From contig CAIKEH010000046.1 of the NCBI GenBank assembly GCA_903826405.1, positions 59,351-123,350 of the forward strand: a stretch of DNA of 64,000 bases. The letters are read 5' to 3'. A program made the position numbers and the translations under genes. The notes below the pieces were generated by a model. It ran no database searches and had not been told where the DNA came from. It saw only the letters and a list, made by a program, of their open reading frames with translations. The DNA comes from an uncultured bacterium (lineage in GTDB: Bacteria; Bacteroidota; Bacteroidia; Chitinophagales; Chitinophagaceae). This document shows positions 55,237 through 64,000 of the stretch, in pieces; position 1 is the first letter of the stretch, and every line of letters begins with the position of its first letter.

Positions 55237-55749
55237 ATGGATAACGATACACTTCTTTGGGTCGCACTGGTCATTGTCGCCATTGTCGTGGGCATCTATC
55301 TGATCTTTTGGTTTAAAGAAAGAAAGGACAACGGTTCTGCGCAGCCGGCAGGTCAGGACACAAACATACTTCATCTGAAATTACAGGCCTATGAGCGTAT
55401 GGTTCTTTTATCAGAGCGGATTTCACTACCAAGCCTGCTATCCAGGATCCCGGCGGGTGACATGAATGTTCGTCAGTTCCAGGTGATGCTTACCCAACAG
55501 ATCAGGAATGAATTCGAGCACAACATCACGCAACAGATCTATGTCACATCCGAGGCCTGGCAGGCTGTCAGCAACCTCAAAGAACAGAATATTTATATCA
55601 TCAATAATCTTGCCTCCGGTCTGTCAGCGGATGCAAAAGGTTCAGACCTGGCCCGGATGATGATGGAACTTCTGAACACCGATCCAAAAGTCTCGCTTCA
55701 TCCTGTAGTACTGGAAGCATTGAATCACGAGGCGAAAAGGCTGATGTGA
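55237..55749 (+). CDS. Conserved single-pass membrane protein near the mutase
   Basis: This 170-residue protein has one N-terminal membrane helix (WVALVIVAIVVGIYLIFW), then a soluble helical region with RIPAGDMNVRQFQVMLTQQIR and HNITQQIYVTSEAW. I do not recognise it as a characterised family. It lies 39 bp upstream of the mutase gene on the same strand and probably shares its promoter, so a linked role is possible but unsupported. Confidence 0.6.
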   Translation: MDNDTLLWVALVIVAIVVGIYLIFWFKERKDNGSAQPAGQDTNILHLKLQAYERMVLLSERISLPSLLSRIPAGDMNVRQFQVMLTQQIRNEFEHNITQQIYVTSEAWQAVSNLKEQNIYIINNLASGLSADAKGSDLARMMMELLNTDPKVSLHPVVLEALNHEAKRLM

Positions 55750-55788
55750 AGGATCCATTGGATACTCGCGTCCATATAGACAAACCAT

Positions 55789-57345
55789 ATGAATAAGGAA
55801 AGGACGACCGATTCCGGAATACCTGTCAAACCGTTCTATACGATAGAGGACGTTGGGGCATCATATGCCGAGAACCCTGGTCAATTCCCTTTCACCCGTG
55901 GGGTTCAACCGGACATGTACCGCGGAAAATTGTGGACGATGAGGCAATATGCCGGGTTTTCTACAGCTGCCGAAAGTAATAAGCGATACCACTACCTGCT
56001 GTCACAAGGTGTCATGGGACTGAGTGTTGCATTCGACCTGCCCACACAGATCGGCTATGACAGTGACCACCCGCTTGCTGATGGCGAAGTGGGAAAAGTG
56101 GGTGTGGCCATAGATAGTCTGGAAGACATGCGCCATCTCTTTGAAGGTATCAAGCTGGAAGAAATTTCCATTTCCATGACCATCAATTCCACAGCCTACA
56201 TCTTGCTTGCGCTATATGTTGCACTGGCTCGAGAACAGGGTGCTGACCTGAAAAAACTCCAGGGCACGATCCAGAACGACATACTCAAGGAATATGCCGC
56301 TCGGGGAACTTATATATATCCTCCCAAACCCTCCATGCGCATCATCACAGACATATTCGAGTGGTGCAGCAGCGAATTGCCCAAATGGAACACCATTTCC
56401 ATTTCCGGTTATCATATCAGGGAAGCAGGAAGTACGGCAGCCGAGGAGATCGCATTCACTCTTTCCAATGGTAAAGCTTATGTGCAGGCGGCCCTTGCCA
56501 AAGGGCTTGATATCGACGTATTCGGGAAACGTCTTTCCTTCTTTTTCAACGCGCATAGCAATCTTTTCGAAGAAGTGGCCAAGTTCCGTGCAGCAAGAAG
56601 GAGATGGGCGGAAATCATGAAGGAGATGGGTGCCAAGGACCCCAAAGCCATGATGCTTCGCTTCCACACACAGACAGGTGGCAGTACACTCACTGCCCAA
56701 CAACCGTTGAACAATATTTCACGGGTCACCATCCAAACATTGGCTGCCGTTCTCGGCGGAACGCAATCTCTACATACAAATGGCTACGACGAAGCGCTTA
56801 GTCTCCCAACAGAACAAGCAGCAAGCATCGCCCTTCGAACACAGCAGGTCGTGGCATATGAAAGTGGCGTGGCTGATACTGCAGATCCCCTGGCAGGATC
56901 CTATTTCGTGGAAAGGCTGACTGAACAGATGATCGAGAAGGTGAATGAGATCATGAAAAAAGTGGATGCACTGGGAGGGGCCGTTAGTGCGATCGAACAG
57001 GGATTCGTCCAGGAACAGATCGCAACGAGCGCTTACCGCTTCCAAAAGAAAGTTGAATCGAAAGAAAAAGTCATCGTTGGTGTGAATGCATTCCAAAGCC
57101 CAGGGACAGATCAGATACCCAGACTACAGGTGAATGACAACATACAAACCGAAAAAATAGTCGGCCTGACTGAACTCAAGAAGAGTAGGGATCGATCAGC
57201 TGTTGAAGCCGCATTACTCGAGATCGGCAGATCGGTAAAAGGCACCAAAAATATCATGCCTGCAGTGATCGATGCCGTGGAAAAATACTGTACGCTTGGC
57301 GAGATCGCAGATGTGCTCAGAAAAGAATTCGGTGAATATAAATGA
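55789..57345 (+). CDS. Methylmalonyl-CoA mutase family catalytic subunit without B12 domain
   Basis: This 518-residue protein has the mutase TIM-barrel domain: [11 protein letters not shown] near residue 49, [14 protein letters not shown] near residue 82, [17 protein letters not shown] near residue 163 and [11 protein letters not shown] near residue 204. Tyr54 (RQY) and Arg172 (ARGTYIYPP) are the residue pair that marks methylmalonyl-CoA mutases, while isobutyryl-type enzymes have Phe/Gln there. The usual C-terminal B12-binding domain (DxHxxG) is absent. A split mutase that uses a separate B12 subunit is the most likely explanation, but no such gene adjoins. Confidence 0.85.
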   Translation: MNKERTTDSGIPVKPFYTIEDVGASYAENPGQFPFTRGVQPDMYRGKLWTMRQYAGFSTAAESNKRYHYLLSQGVMGLSVAFDLPTQIGYDSDHPLADGEVGKVGVAIDSLEDMRHLFEGIKLEEISISMTINSTAYILLALYVALAREQGADLKKLQGTIQNDILKEYAARGTYIYPPKPSMRIITDIFEWCSSELPKWNTISISGYHIREAGSTAAEEIAFTLSNGKAYVQAALAKGLDIDVFGKRLSFFFNAHSNLFEEVAKFRAARRRWAEIMKEMGAKDPKAMMLRFHTQTGGSTLTAQQPLNNISRVTIQTLAAVLGGTQSLHTNGYDEALSLPTEQAASIALRTQQVVAYESGVADTADPLAGSYFVERLTEQMIEKVNEIMKKVDALGGAVSAIEQGFVQEQIATSAYRFQKKVESKEKVIVGVNAFQSPGTDQIPRLQVNDNIQTEKIVGLTELKKSRDRSAVEAALLEIGRSVKGTKNIMPAVIDAVEKYCTLGEIADVLRKEFGEYK

Positions 57346-57446
57346 CAGGATTAGTGGAATTCCGGATTGCAGATCATTTCCATATCAAGCCCAACGGTCA
57401 CCATTTGAAACTCAATCCACCCTGATGTGGAATTAGCCTCGTTCGT

Positions 57447-60122
57447 TCAAACCTGGTTCATTCCTGATTGCTTATCGTACTTCCTTACGAACCATTTGAA
57501 GATTTCCATGACCACAAAAATGATGAAGGCCAAAGGAAGAAGCAACGTCCATTCTTTAAAGGTCATCGGTTGCAGATGGAGCAGATCCCGCAATCCGGGT
57601 ATGTATGCTGCAGAAATATGAATGGATTGAGCCAACCCAATACTCATGACCAGTATTGGGTTGTTCCGGAAAGGCAATCTGAAAAGGGAACGCCTCTCCG
57701 ACCTACAGTTCAGTACATGGAAATTCTGCATCATGACCATCAGCATCATGACCACGGATCGGGCATGGGTCAGATCGATCCCATATCGATTTATTTCCCA
57801 TTCCCAGGTGATGAAAACAACCACTGTTATGGTGATCCCGGATAAGATCAATTCACCTACCATCAACCTGTCGAAGATCTTCTCACCCGGCGCCCGGGGC
57901 AGTCTACGCATGGCATCGGGATCGCCTTTTTCAAATGCAAGTCCGATCTCCTGAATACCATTGGTGACCAGATTCAACCAAAGCAATTGCACGGCGAGGA
58001 AGGGAATCGGAACCAGAAATATAAGAGCAAGTATTACGGTCAACAGTTCAGCAAGCCCGGTAGAAAGCAGCAGGTGTATGATGTTTCGAAGGTTATCATA
58101 AGTGAAACGACCTTCTTCCACACCTGCTACTATGGAAGCAAAATTATCATCTGTGAGAACGATGGAGGCGGATTCCCTTGCAAGTTCAGCTCCACTGCCC
58201 ATTGCCACGCCGATATGTGCGGCTTTCAGCGCAGGAGCATCGTTGGCGCCATCACCGGTAACTGCAACGAAATGTCCCAGAGACTTGAAAGCCAGAACCA
58301 AGTCCTTTTTTTGCAGAGGGGTTACTCGTGCAAAAACATTTTTTTCACTGATCCCATGCGCTAGTCTGTCGATATCACTCTCACCTTTGCATTCCAGTTC
58401 AGATCCAGTGATCACCTGTGACCATTCTGTGGCAAGACCCAGTTCTTTTGCAATAGCCAAAGCAGTGGCAGGATGATCACCAGTTATCATGACCACTTGC
58501 AGACCCGCCTTATGACATTTTTTGATAGCTTCTTTTGCCTCTGGCCGAAGAGGATCAAGGAGGCCGGCCATTCCGAGACATTTCAACTTCCCAGCGTGAG
58601 TGCCTTCAGCATGACTTACATTGCCTCCAGCAAATGCGATCACCCGGAATCCTTGCCTGGAGAGTTCATCAGCCTCAAAAGCCACCTTTTCAGATTCACT
58701 TTTTGACAGATATCGGCAAATAACTTCAACGGCACCTTTGATGATCAACTCTTCCTCCCCATTCCTTTCAGTGAATGCCGCTGCATAGCGGTCTTCCGGT
58801 TCATATGGTTTGTTTCTGACCAAGACGGTTCCCGTGATGAAATCAATTGGAGATTTTCCAGATTTGTGTGAAAGTGTTCTTAGCGCAACATCGACCGGAT
58901 CACCAGAACTCGTCCATCCATTTGCAGTAAAATGCAACGATGCTTCATTACAAAGCTCACAAGCCCGTATAAAATGAAATAAAGATTCCATTTCATCCAA
59001 CGATGCCGGGTTTTCTCCCAAATTCAGATACCCCACCCCTTCATTACCAGGCCCCGACACTTGTATACGATATCCATCCGGTAACAAGATGATACGTACG
59101 GCAGGTTTATCCATGGTCAAGGTCCCTGTCTTATCTGAGGCGATCAACGTGCAGCTCCCCAATCCTTCCACTGCAGGAAGTTTTCGTATGATGACTTTGC
59201 GCTTGGCCATACGCCGTGCACCAGTAGCCAAGGCAACGGTAAGGGCTATAGGCAACCCTTCAGGAATAGCAGATACACCAGCAGCCACCATGAGGAAAAA
59301 GACCTCCCGAATTGCCATACCTTCTATAAATCCGCTCAACGCCATCAACAGACAGAGGATGATCACGATCAAACTCACTCTGTGCGAAAATGCATCCATT
59401 CTCTTTATCAATGGTGGCTTCTCCACATCTGTGGCGGAAAGTGATCCGGCGATCCTCCCTATCTGCGTTTCCAGACCAATCCCTGTGACCACTCCTGTAC
59501 CCCTTCCCTTTTCTACCAGTGTGGCTGCAAAAGCCATATTTTTCTGATCGGCCGGAAAAATCAAATCCTGGTTCATTGCACCCGTGGTCTTATCCGCAGC
59601 AAAAGATTCGCCCGTCAATAAAGATTCATTGATGAGAAGACCATGAGCAGAAATCAACCGTAAATCGGCAGGAACATATTGTCCTGATTCAAGTAGGACG
59701 ATATCTCCAGGGATCAGATCATCCGTATTAACCCATATGGTTCTATTTTCTCTGACAACGCGGGTACGTTCCCTGACCATTTTATATAGGGAGTCCATGC
59801 TGAAAACAGCCTTTTTTTCATGATAGGCACCCAGAATGGCATTGATGAAGATGATGGCCATGATGAATATAGATTCATTACGGTCACCCGTGAAAAGGGA
59901 GATGGCAGCGGCAACCAACAGCACATAGATCATCGGACTTTGGAACTGCCGGAAAAAAATCAGTAAAAGACTTGGACGTTTTAACAGTGGAATCCTATTT
60001 TTCCCATACTGTACCTGTCTCTTAGCCACATCTTCAAAGGATAGTCCAGATGTCGAGGATCCCAGTTCCGAAAGGACTTCTTCAATGCTCAACTGGTAAA
60101 ATGAAAAGCGTGAACTGGCCAT
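57447..60122 (-). CDS. Type II cation-transporting P-type ATPase
   Basis: This 891-residue membrane pump has the phosphorylation motif DKTGTLT with Asp near residue 330, a TGES actuator loop (LLTGESFAADK), the membrane motif IPEGLPIALTV and the hinge GDGANDAPALK. It matches the type II (Ca2+-like) group by its overall order and length. The ion is not certain. It is convergent with the mutase gene (101 bp between) and follows the CPBP gene. Confidence 0.9.
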   Translation of the reverse strand: MASSRFSFYQLSIEEVLSELGSSTSGLSFEDVAKRQVQYGKNRIPLLKRPSLLLIFFRQFQSPMIYVLLVAAAISLFTGDRNESIFIMAIIFINAILGAYHEKKAVFSMDSLYKMVRERTRVVRENRTIWVNTDDLIPGDIVLLESGQYVPADLRLISAHGLLINESLLTGESFAADKTTGAMNQDLIFPADQKNMAFAATLVEKGRGTGVVTGIGLETQIGRIAGSLSATDVEKPPLIKRMDAFSHRVSLIVIILCLLMALSGFIEGMAIREVFFLMVAAGVSAIPEGLPIALTVALATGARRMAKRKVIIRKLPAVEGLGSCTLIASDKTGTLTMDKPAVRIILLPDGYRIQVSGPGNEGVGYLNLGENPASLDEMESLFHFIRACELCNEASLHFTANGWTSSGDPVDVALRTLSHKSGKSPIDFITGTVLVRNKPYEPEDRYAAAFTERNGEEELIIKGAVEVICRYLSKSESEKVAFEADELSRQGFRVIAFAGGNVSHAEGTHAGKLKCLGMAGLLDPLRPEAKEAIKKCHKAGLQVVMITGDHPATALAIAKELGLATEWSQVITGSELECKGESDIDRLAHGISEKNVFARVTPLQKKDLVLAFKSLGHFVAVTGDGANDAPALKAAHIGVAMGSGAELARESASIVLTDDNFASIVAGVEEGRFTYDNLRNIIHLLLSTGLAELLTVILALIFLVPIPFLAVQLLWLNLVTNGIQEIGLAFEKGDPDAMRRLPRAPGEKIFDRLMVGELILSGITITVVVFITWEWEINRYGIDLTHARSVVMMLMVMMQNFHVLNCRSERRSLFRLPFRNNPILVMSIGLAQSIHISAAYIPGLRDLLHLQPMTFKEWTLLLPLAFIIFVVMEIFKWFVRKYDKQSGMNQV

Positions 60123-60229
60123 GGATGATCCTTGGAACCTAAGTTAGTTGTGTCGATCAAGCCTTGGAATGATCTTAAGCAGGAAAGATATGACCTTGGT
60201 TAGTCGTGGAATACCCAAAATTCTGTGCG

Positions 60230-60245
60230 GAACTGTGATCAGTTC
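60230..60245 (-). repeat. Stem-loop after the CPBP gene
   Basis: GAACTG and CAGTTC form 6-bp arms with a 4-bp loop right after the CPBP stop. There is no T run, so it is at best a weak terminator. Confidence 0.3.
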
Positions 60246-60250
60246 TAGAT

Positions 60251-61057
60251 TTACCCCTTTTTTCTGGCGTATGCGACCGTAAGTCCTATTCCTATGAACA
60301 GAATGATCAATTGGCTGAGTGTACCAGCATATTTGATTTCATCCAGCATGGCGGGGATGTCCCCACCTTTCTGACGCATGGCCAGGATCGGGAAAGAACC
60401 CCTACCTACGGACGACTGCACTAAATTGGCTGCGAAATGTAGTCCTGTAGACATGGCTATCCCTCCTGTACGTATGGCCACTATACCATAGATCAAGGCC
60501 CAGGAACCGGTCCCTACCAGAGCATTCTGCAGAGTCCAACCATTCGCGACATGGTATATTGCAAAAAGCACGGCCATCACAATCTGAGCTGTCCATACTC
60601 CGGACTTCCTGTTCAAGGTATACAGTGGATATCCCCTGAATCCAACCTCTTCCATCAATGCCATGAGTAAAATGATGATGCAACCCAGAAAAAAGGAAAC
60701 GGGTTGGAAATCCGGGTTTCTTACGAGTACTACATGAACATAACCGGAGACAAAACTCATGACTGCCATGGCGGAAAGCAGTCCGATGATCACCCCCATT
60801 ACAAAATGGGTAAAGGTGTTTGGCTTGAGCGCCATGCCAATCCATGGGAAATCCTGCTTCTCCCACTTTAAAAATGCATAGGTGAGCAGAAACGCAAGCA
60901 CCGTCCCCACTACCGCATAAACAAACCTGTCATATTTCCAGGGGAAATAAGCATTCAGCTTGGATGCAAGAACAAGCAAGGTCGTGAAAAGCAGGCCGAA
61001 CAGTATGGCCAGAAGCAGGCGTCCCCGGGTTGTGGTGGTCATCTCGTATCTGGTCAT
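60251..61057 (-). CDS. CPBP-family intramembrane metalloprotease
   Basis: This 268-residue membrane protein has about eight helices and the CAAX/Abi motifs: EEVGFRGYPLY near residue 135, an FAIYHVANGW segment near residue 164 and a His in GLHFAANLVQ near residue 212. It is a probable membrane protease of unknown substrate. ATG at 61057 is used; the open frame continues upstream but would overlap the ABC-F gene. It is a second CPBP protein in the window, unrelated in context to the one at 46440. Confidence 0.85.
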   Translation of the reverse strand: MTRYEMTTTTRGRLLLAILFGLLFTTLLVLASKLNAYFPWKYDRFVYAVVGTVLAFLLTYAFLKWEKQDFPWIGMALKPNTFTHFVMGVIIGLLSAMAVMSFVSGYVHVVLVRNPDFQPVSFFLGCIIILLMALMEEVGFRGYPLYTLNRKSGVWTAQIVMAVLFAIYHVANGWTLQNALVGTGSWALIYGIVAIRTGGIAMSTGLHFAANLVQSSVGRGSFPILAMRQKGGDIPAMLDEIKYAGTLSQLIILFIGIGLTVAYARKKG

Positions 61058-61091
61058 ATGCTGGAATTTAATGTTTTTCCGATACGGGGTA

Positions 61092-62717
61092 TCATGAATA
61101 CATTTCTGAACGGAGTGCTTTGACGCGGTCATCTTCAAGGTACTCATCAAAAGCCATCAACCTGTCAATGGTGCCTTTGGGTGTGATCTCAATGATCCGG
61201 TTTGCGACGGTCTGCATGAAAGTATGGTCATGCGAAGTGATGAGTACTATTCCCGGGAAGATCATGCATCCTTCATTGAAACTCTGAATGCTCTCCAGAT
61301 CGAGGTGGTTGGTCGGCTGATCAAGGATTACAACGTTGGGGGACTGCAGCATCATCCTGCTGATCATGCACCTGACTTTTTCACCTCCGCTGAGCACACC
61401 TGTATTCTTGAGGATATCATCGCCGCTGAACAACATTTTACCCAAGAATCCACGGAGAAAAGGTTCGTCGGCGTCGGTGACGTTAGCCGGGACATATTGC
61501 CGCAACCACTCAATCAGATTCAAACCCTCTTTGAAAAATTGGGTATTCTCGACCGGGAGATAGGCTTTTGTGATGGTGGTACCCCATTCGAATGTTCCTC
61601 CGTTGGCCTTTTGCTGATCGTTGATGATCTCGAAAAAACTGGTCACAGCCAAAGGGTCTCGACTGACAAATGCGATCTTCTCCCCTTTCTGGGCACTGAA
61701 ACTGATCTTGTCGAAGAGTTTACGACCATCGATGGATTTGCTAAGATTGGTGACATTGAGTATCTGGTTTCCCACTTCACGTTGAGGCTGGAAAATGATG
61801 CCCGGATATTTTCTGTTTGAAGGCTCAATCTGATCGATGGTCAGCTTCTCTAAAGCCTTTTTTCTGGCCGTAGCCTGCCGGGACTTTGAGGCGTTTGCAC
61901 TGAATCGGGCTATGAAGTCGATCAGGGCCTGCCTTTTATCTTCCGTTTTCTTGTTTTTGTCGCTTAGCTGGCGAGCCATGAGTTGGGAAGACTCATACCA
62001 GAACGTGTAGTTGCCACTGAATACCTTGATCTTCTGTCGGTCCACATCGGCCACATGCGTGCAAACAGCGTCCAGGAAGTGCCGATCGTGGCTGACGACC
62101 AGAACGATGTTCTCATAGTCGGCCAGGAAATTCTCCAACCAGCCTATCGTTTCAATGTCCAGACCGTTTGTAGGTTCGTCCAACAAGAGTATATCAGGGT
62201 TACCGAATATGGCTTGGGCGAGTAATACGCGAACCTTCAGATTGGAAGGGATCTCTTTCATGAGGCTTCCGTGGAAAGATTCTTCTACACCGAGGTCGCT
62301 CAATAGGGATGCGGCATCGCTCTCGGCGGTATATCCGCCCATTTCACCGAATTCGTTTTCGAGTTCCCCCGCACGGATACCATCCTCCTCTGTGAAATCC
62401 GAAAGTGAATAGATCTTATCCCTTTCCTGCATGACCGACCAGAGTTTCTTGTGCCCCATCATGAGGGTGTTCAAAACAGTGTGTTCATCGAACTCGAACT
62501 GATCTTGCTTGAGTACGGCCATCCTCTCCCCTGGAGTCATCTCTACAGTTCCTTTGTTGGGATCTATCTCTCCACTGAGTATCTTCAGAAAAGTACTCTT
62601 CCCGGCACCATTGGCACCAATGACACCATAACAATTCCCTTTGGTGAAATTGATGTTGACCTCATCAAAGAGTACCCTCTTCCCATAGGCAAGTGTGACA
62701 TTCCTTACACCGATCAT
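61092..62717 (-). CDS. ABC-F family ATPase (ribosome-associated type)
   Basis: This 541-residue protein has two ABC ATPase domains with no membrane part. The first has GANGAGKST and LLLDEPTNGLD; the second has SGGEKVRCMISRMM and VILDQPTNHLD. Between them is a charged linker typical of ABC-F proteins such as EttA or YbiT, which act on ribosomes. The second Walker A is degenerate (SRDPLAVTS). It lies 34 bp upstream of the CPBP start. Confidence 0.92.
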   Translation of the reverse strand: MIGVRNVTLAYGKRVLFDEVNINFTKGNCYGVIGANGAGKSTFLKILSGEIDPNKGTVEMTPGERMAVLKQDQFEFDEHTVLNTLMMGHKKLWSVMQERDKIYSLSDFTEEDGIRAGELENEFGEMGGYTAESDAASLLSDLGVEESFHGSLMKEIPSNLKVRVLLAQAIFGNPDILLLDEPTNGLDIETIGWLENFLADYENIVLVVSHDRHFLDAVCTHVADVDRQKIKVFSGNYTFWYESSQLMARQLSDKNKKTEDKRQALIDFIARFSANASKSRQATARKKALEKLTIDQIEPSNRKYPGIIFQPQREVGNQILNVTNLSKSIDGRKLFDKISFSAQKGEKIAFVSRDPLAVTSFFEIINDQQKANGGTFEWGTTITKAYLPVENTQFFKEGLNLIEWLRQYVPANVTDADEPFLRGFLGKMLFSGDDILKNTGVLSGGEKVRCMISRMMLQSPNVVILDQPTNHLDLESIQSFNEGCMIFPGIVLITSHDHTFMQTVANRIIEITPKGTIDRLMAFDEYLEDDRVKALRSEMYS

Positions 62718-62792
62718 ACGCTATAATTGACTGTTTACTTTTGAAGGCAGCGAAGGTAAGCCATTTAAGGGGTTCATCCTTATACGGGCATG

Positions 62793-62817
62793 AAAAACCC
62801 CCGGCATGTGCCGGGGG
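62793..62817 (-). terminator. Rho-independent terminator after the outer-membrane barrel gene
   Basis: CCCCCGGCA and TGCCGGGGG form a 9-bp stem with a 2-nt centre, followed on the minus strand by TTTTT. It lies about 40 bp after the stop codon. Confidence 0.9.
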
Positions 62818-62857
62818 CAATGAGCTGGTAATCAAGTAGAAGTAACGGCGTTAACGA

Positions 62858-63535
62858 TCAATGGAAAAAATAGGACAACCCAACTGAAAAATACCTGTTC
62901 CGGTAATTCAACTGACTATTGTTCGACAGGTTTGCAATACCGTAGGAATAGTTCGCTTTGATGGCCAACCCGTTCCAAAGCATGAAGATACCCATGATGT
63001 TGATGCCGTAATCAAGGCTTTTCAATTGATCTGAGGCACTTCCAAAAACCTTGGTTGTGGCCGTATCCAATACACCCCCCGGAATGATATTGGATTGGAC
63101 TTTCGTCGACCTTTTTCCAGACATGCCTAAAGACATGTAAGGTCCACCGCCGAGAATGAGTTTCTGATCTCCAATAGGCCATGCTACGGCCAGATTCACT
63201 GGCAGAGTTATACTGTTCAGTATCCACTTGGCATCAACTGTGGCTTGCTCAGATACACCCGTCAACACAGAACGCGTATTGACTCCATGATTGACATAAA
63301 GTAATTCGGGGATGACACGCAGCTTCTCGTCACCAAAAGGTATATCGACAATAAGACCACCCATATAACCGGTAACCCCACTGGAACTTTGGTTTATTGT
63401 TAAAGCAGGATCACTGGCATTGGTCTTGGCTTTGGAGAAAACAGCACCACCTTCAACACCCCAACTGAATTGGGCCTGTACAGAATATCCGGATATCAAA
63501 AGAAAGATCAAGCTAAATAAAGTCAGCTTTCTCAT
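62858..63535 (-). CDS. Outer-membrane beta-barrel protein (porin-like)
   Basis: This 225-residue protein has a signal peptide ending in SVQAQFSWGVEGGA and alternating hydrophobic strands that end in SVGLSYFFH, a terminal-Phe-rich end typical of outer-membrane barrels. The OMP_b-brl type is common in Bacteroidota. The function is unknown. A -7 box and an inverted repeat lie upstream, and a strong terminator follows, so it is a single-gene unit. Confidence 0.8.
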   Translation of the reverse strand: MRKLTLFSLIFLLISGYSVQAQFSWGVEGGAVFSKAKTNASDPALTINQSSSGVTGYMGGLIVDIPFGDEKLRVIPELLYVNHGVNTRSVLTGVSEQATVDAKWILNSITLPVNLAVAWPIGDQKLILGGGPYMSLGMSGKRSTKVQSNIIPGGVLDTATTKVFGSASDQLKSLDYGINIMGIFMLWNGLAIKANYSYGIANLSNNSQLNYRNRYFSVGLSYFFH

Positions 63536-63557
63536 AAGAATTAGATTTAGAATATTA

Positions 63558-63565
63558 CAAAGATA
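63558..63565 (-). promoter_or_regulatory. Promoter -7 box for the beta-barrel gene
   Basis: On the minus strand this reads TATCTTTG, a full match to TAnnTTTG, 22 bp upstream of the ATG. The -33 position overlaps the inverted repeat at 63573-63589. Confidence 0.5.
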
Positions 63566-63572
63566 ATGATGA

Positions 63573-63589
63573 CATGGAACTTTTCCATG
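63573..63589. promoter_or_regulatory. Inverted repeat upstream of the beta-barrel promoter
   Basis: CATGGAA, a 3-bp centre (CTT), and TTCCATG form a perfect 7-bp inverted repeat. It lies over the -33 position of the promoter, as a repressor or activator site might. Confidence 0.4.
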
Positions 63590-63956
63590 TATCTCACTCT
63601 AAATCATGAGCTATAGAGCAGTTTTTTTAAAAGCAATTTTGACACAGAAAAGCCTTTCCGTTAGATAGCATCTTTTCGATTTAAGAAAGAAACAATACTC
63701 TTTCGTGAAAAATAGAAGAAAATCACCAATCAAAATCGAAAATGATTTGAATTGCCTTATCCATTCACAATCAGATATAAACAGGCTTTATTGAAATTTA
63801 ATTTTTAATTATTTACCGATTTCAAACAACCAAAGAAGTCTGAGGCGAACTTATGTATTCGTCTGTAATCCCTACGCTACATCCTCTTTCTATAATACTC
63901 CCCTAATTTGAGGCCAGAGGGTTAGTTAACATTTTTGATTAACTTAAACCTCAATT
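63590..63956. other. AT-rich non-coding stretch before the IS3-type element
   Basis: No gene is seen in this ~370 bp AT-rich stretch. It holds the left end of the incoming IS3-type element at an undetermined point. A small inverted repeat (AGTTAA, then TTAACT at 63924-63944) precedes the transposase start. No terminal repeat can be confirmed because the right end lies outside the window. Confidence 0.4.
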
Positions 63957-64000
63957 ATGAAGAAGCAAACCCGTCGCAAATTCAGTCCGGAATTCAAGGC
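63957..64000 (+). CDS. IS3-family transposase OrfA N-terminus, partial
   Basis: The last 44 bases open a reading frame MKKQTRRKFSPEFKA, the characteristic N-terminus of IS3-family OrfA with its helix-turn-helix start (RRKFSPEFK). The window ends in the 15th codon. In IS3 elements OrfA is followed by OrfB with a programmed frameshift. Whether the element is intact cannot be seen. Confidence 0.7.
   Translation, partial: MKKQTRRKFSPEFK

Noticed and set aside
56476..56500. A YVQ segment at residues 231-233 of the mutase first looked like the Gln typical of isobutyryl-CoA mutase.
   Set aside because: Counting residues from the RQY Tyr shows that the selectivity Arg lies at ARGTYIYPP (Arg172), where Arg is kept. 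The YVQ site is elsewhere.

Overview
The window comes from a Bacteroidota chromosome, most likely a Chitinophagaceae-type member. The signs are a T9SS type A sorting tail, a fused SecDF, a futalosine-pathway MqnE, many lipoprotein signals, fused HU/SPOR-type and NusB-long proteins, and several promoters with the Bacteroidota -7 box TAnnTTTG. No rRNA, tRNA or CRISPR array was seen. About 50 protein genes fill nearly all the sequence, and only the last ~400 bases before an incoming IS3 transposase start are a long non-coding stretch. The family placement is inference.

Region 1 (1-8664) is an L-fucose locus. It holds the tail of an amidohydrolase (probable fuconolactonase), an SDR dehydrogenase whose YxxxK motif reads YxxxN, a FucP symporter and a fucose/rhamnose mutarotase. 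On the opposite strand lie GH29 and GH95 fucosidases and a PQQ-dependent dehydrogenase with a cytochrome c domain. No SusC/SusD pair is present. The dehydrogenase stop and the GH95 start share one base (TAATG), so the oxidation of a sugar and its release may be coupled.

Region 2 (8746-19882) is housekeeping and cell-surface hydrolysis: a MutS2 without a Smr domain, MsrA, a lone oligopeptide-binding lipoprotein, an M1 peptidase, an NlpC/P60 lipoprotein, DnaE and thioredoxin. Region 3 (19968-24460) is a tight cassette of three methyltransferases, an alpha-1,2-fucosyltransferase and a flippase, which looks like assembly of a methylated, fucosylated surface glycan. Fucose is therefore both consumed (region 1) and used for building (region 3).

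Region 4 (24520-36115) has a nucleoside transporter, a 1240-residue T9SS-secreted protein, MqnE, a DUF502 membrane protein, and an ABC/HlyD/TolC export operon whose ATPase domain has lost most of its catalytic motifs. Region 5 (36249-51359) has serine dehydratase, FKBP, a HU/SPOR-like protein, YhhN, a Rieske oxygenase, GroES-GroEL, a NusB-DUF1573-YajC-CoaE-CPBP run, a ceramidase-like lipid hydrolase, an aminotransferase and a beta-lactamase-fold lipoprotein.

Region 6 (51532-64000) has SecDF, a HesB/IscA protein, a small membrane protein next to a methylmalonyl-CoA mutase catalytic subunit, a type II P-type ATPase, a CPBP protease, an ABC-F ATPase, an outer-membrane beta-barrel and the start of an IS3-type transposase. 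I found no single clear undescribed system. The best leads are the fucosidase/PQQ coupling, the YxxxN dehydrogenase, the methyl-fucosyl glycan cassette and the degenerate export ATPase.
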